From Bacteroidales bacterium (GTDB lineage: Bacteria; Bacteroidota; Bacteroidia; Bacteroidales; UBA932), in NCBI GenBank assembly GCA_017398335.1, contig JAFQGK010000066.1:1-42770 (forward strand): 42,770 nt of DNA. Reading direction: 5' to 3'. A program made the position numbers and the translations under genes. How positions within the stretch are numbered: position 1 is the stretch's first letter; each line of letters opens with the position of its first letter. Below the pieces are notes generated by a model, which was given only the letters and a program-made list of their open reading frames with translations, ran no database searches and was not told the origin of the DNA. Below are positions 41,139 to 42,770 of this stretch, one piece after another.

Positions 41139-42770
41139 TTACTTATCAAAACTATCCTGAAGATATTTGTACATTTTTTCCCCATGTTCTCTTATTGATT
41201 GCTTTGTCCATCCGTTAGGGTAATCCTTGTGAACTATGAGTAATTTTAAACTTTCAATGGAACCAGACTTTGCACCATTGCAATAAGATTGAACATGCGC
41301 TGTCTTGACTTCATATGATTCATTGCTTAATGTAGAGTTAAGTCCCTGAGAAATCATAACCAGATTACCGAAACTATCACGTAGTATATCATCATCAGGT
41401 GTGTTCTCCCATTTCATTAGGGAGTTACTTTGAGGGGTTTGAGGAGCAATATGTTCAATGCTTCTGTTCCGCTTGAAAACATAGTTCTCCACTATGCTCA
41501 TTTCTTGAGAGTCTTTTTCAAATAAAATAGAACGATTCTCCCAGACATGGAAATCAAGTTTCCAGAACCAGAATCTATTATCTCCAGTGTAGTTTAGTGC
41601 TTCATAAGGAGGCAAGGCGAATGTGTTGTTTATAAACGACTTAAGTGATTTATACATATCATTTACATTCGGTATGCCATTTTCAACCTGATCCATCAGC
41701 CAGTTAAACCATCTGTGGTTAGTGTAATTTGATGAAGAAACATATAACATTGATTCAAGCATCATAAGGTTCTTAAGATCTTCATTGTCTTCATCAAGAG
41801 CCATATCAAGTGAATATCCATACTCTGTAGGTCGGACAAAACAAATATCAAGTGCGAGACGAGCCTTTACAAGCATCTCCATAAATTCCTGAATATCATT
41901 TTTGTTTACATCGCTGCCATTGAAAGGAAGATATTCCTCGAATGTACTGAGCAAGTTGCTGGGCTTGAAGAAATCGTTTATGTGACAATTAATTTTCTTG
42001 TTTAATTTGCGATAAAGGACCTGAAGTAACAGGTATGGAAAAGTTATAGCGCATCGTGATCCTTTATTAATTTCTCTTTCACTCTTAGGTGCGACAGCTA
42101 CGGGTACTATGTCATTGATAGATTTAGACGTAGAGAGGTCGGAGACGCCATTTATACCATTGATAAGGTTATTGGCAATGATAGTTGATATGCTTGAGCT
42201 GAGTGCGCTCCTCTTTATATCCTCCAGATTCTCGTCCTTCCGTCTCTTGATTAATAGCGTATCAACATCAGATAACTTATTCCATAAGAGCATATACCTG
42301 TCAATGTCATTATCCAGGTTACTTAATAATTTGACTTTGAGGATTTCATGTTGTTCAAGATTCTTTCCGGTAGTATTCATTCTTTCAAAATATTTGTTCA
42401 GATCCTTAGGACTATATCCTGCTGGAAGGTCGGAAATAAAAAAGCTCAAGTGGTTGTACACATATGCAGCAAATAGCTTCCGGGCTTCTTTAGTCATTCC
42501 TTCAATAAACATTTGGATTATTTTACATCCATTGTGCATTTTAAAGTTTTTGAATGAAATTCCATCGGTATCTCGACGATCAATAAGTGATCTTAAATAA
42601 GTGTTATCTAAAGGTCTGGAAGTAAAATCAATACGTGGTTTATCACCAACAATGAGAAAAGACTTCCACTCTTTATAATAGTCTTGTAGTACACATCCTA
42701 GAAGCATCATTACTGTAAAACGCTGCTGTCCATCTACTAGTTCGTTGTCTTTAGTAGAGGTTAGCATACC
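41139..42770 (-). CDS. DUF262/DUF1524 protein, GmrSD-like (5' end outside window)
   Basis: The frame is still open at the window edge, so the N-terminus is missing; 543 residues are visible. It opens with LVDGQQRFTVMMLLG, the DGQQR motif of the ParB-like DUF262 nuclease/NTPase domain (GmrS type). The preceding residues fit the usual strand before it. The C-terminal part carries the DUF1524 HNH-like motif, NRSIEHIAPQTPQ, then FGNLVMISQGLNSTLSN (GmrD type). Such fused proteins are type IV restriction enzymes acting on modified, for example glucosylated hydroxymethyl-cytosine, phage DNA, or related defence proteins. The sequence is AT-rich relative to the backbone. Defence is inferred from the family; the target is unknown. 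Confidence 0.88.
   Translation of the reverse strand, partial: GMLTSTKDNELVDGQQRFTVMMLLGCVLQDYYKEWKSFLIVGDKPRIDFTSRPLDNTYLRSLIDRRDTDGISFKNFKMHNGCKIIQMFIEGMTKEARKLFAAYVYNHLSFFISDLPAGYSPKDLNKYFERMNTTGKNLEQHEILKVKLLSNLDNDIDRYMLLWNKLSDVDTLLIKRRKDENLEDIKRSALSSSISTIIANNLINGINGVSDLSTSKSINDIVPVAVAPKSEREINKGSRCAITFPYLLLQVLYRKLNKKINCHINDFFKPSNLLSTFEEYLPFNGSDVNKNDIQEFMEMLVKARLALDICFVRPTEYGYSLDMALDEDNEDLKNLMMLESMLYVSSSNYTNHRWFNWLMDQVENGIPNVNDMYKSLKSFINNTFALPPYEALNYTGDNRFWFWKLDFHVWENRSILFEKDSQEMSIVENYVFKRNRSIEHIAPQTPQSNSLMKWENTPDDDILRDSFGNLVMISQGLNSTLSNESYEVKTAHVQSYCNGAKSGSIESLKLLIVHKDYPNGWTKQSIREHGEKMYKYLQDSFDK

Overview
The window reads as a chromosomal segment of a Bacteroidales-type bacterium (phylum Bacteroidota). 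The evidence is promoter sequences of the TTTG / TAnnTTTG type in front of many genes, AT-rich start regions with weak Shine-Dalgarno sequences, and family variants typical of the phylum: a Rho with a long disordered insert, a 'CANTTT..GGPKDTIPP' lipoprotein, an LptD-like outer membrane protein, a ResB/CcsA cytochrome c assembly pair and a PPi-type phosphofructokinase. I cannot name the genus.

Layout. 1-2060 is an AT-rich accessory stretch: the 3' end of a thymidylate-synthase-family gene and an uncharacterised HExxH protein, ending at the 3' end of mnmE. 2061-39760 is backbone: mnmE(-); a leader RNA with terminator and repeats, then carA-carB(+); a DMT transporter and ccsB-ccsA(-); a small lipoprotein(+); rho and an lptD-like gene(-); amidase and mlaD-like genes(+); dnaA(+); pepD-rpe(+); birA(-); rsfS-ftsH-cdsA-psd-CNNM/CBS(+); a compact seven-gene minus-strand operon (ligA, hotdog thioesterase, yihY, relA/spoT, Ig-like lipoprotein, outer membrane barrel, ispG); and a PPi-dependent pfk(+). 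39761-42770 is accessory again: a RhuM-family gene and a DUF262/DUF1524 (GmrSD-like) gene cut by the window edge.

How it works together. carA-carB make carbamoyl phosphate, but this CarA has lost the catalytic Cys and His residues of its glutaminase domain, while CarB looks like the eukaryotic CAD/CPS-I type. That pairing suggests ammonia-dependent synthesis or another glutaminase. The operon is preceded by a short transcript unit with a strong promoter, a foldable three-helix region and an intrinsic terminator, so attenuation or a riboswitch-like control is likely. Envelope functions dominate the rest: LptD-like, MlaD, amidase, CdsA, Psd, FtsH, YihY and the Ig-like lipoprotein.

Most interesting points: the glutaminase-dead CarA; the candidate structured leader RNA of carA; a ThyA-family protein with an Asn-to-Asp change associated with cytosine nucleotides; a shared TTCGG/CCGAA inverted motif in the rhuM promoter and inside rhuM as a perfect 16-bp hairpin; and a family of dispersed intergenic palindromes. 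No tRNA, rRNA, CRISPR, transposase or integrase gene was seen.
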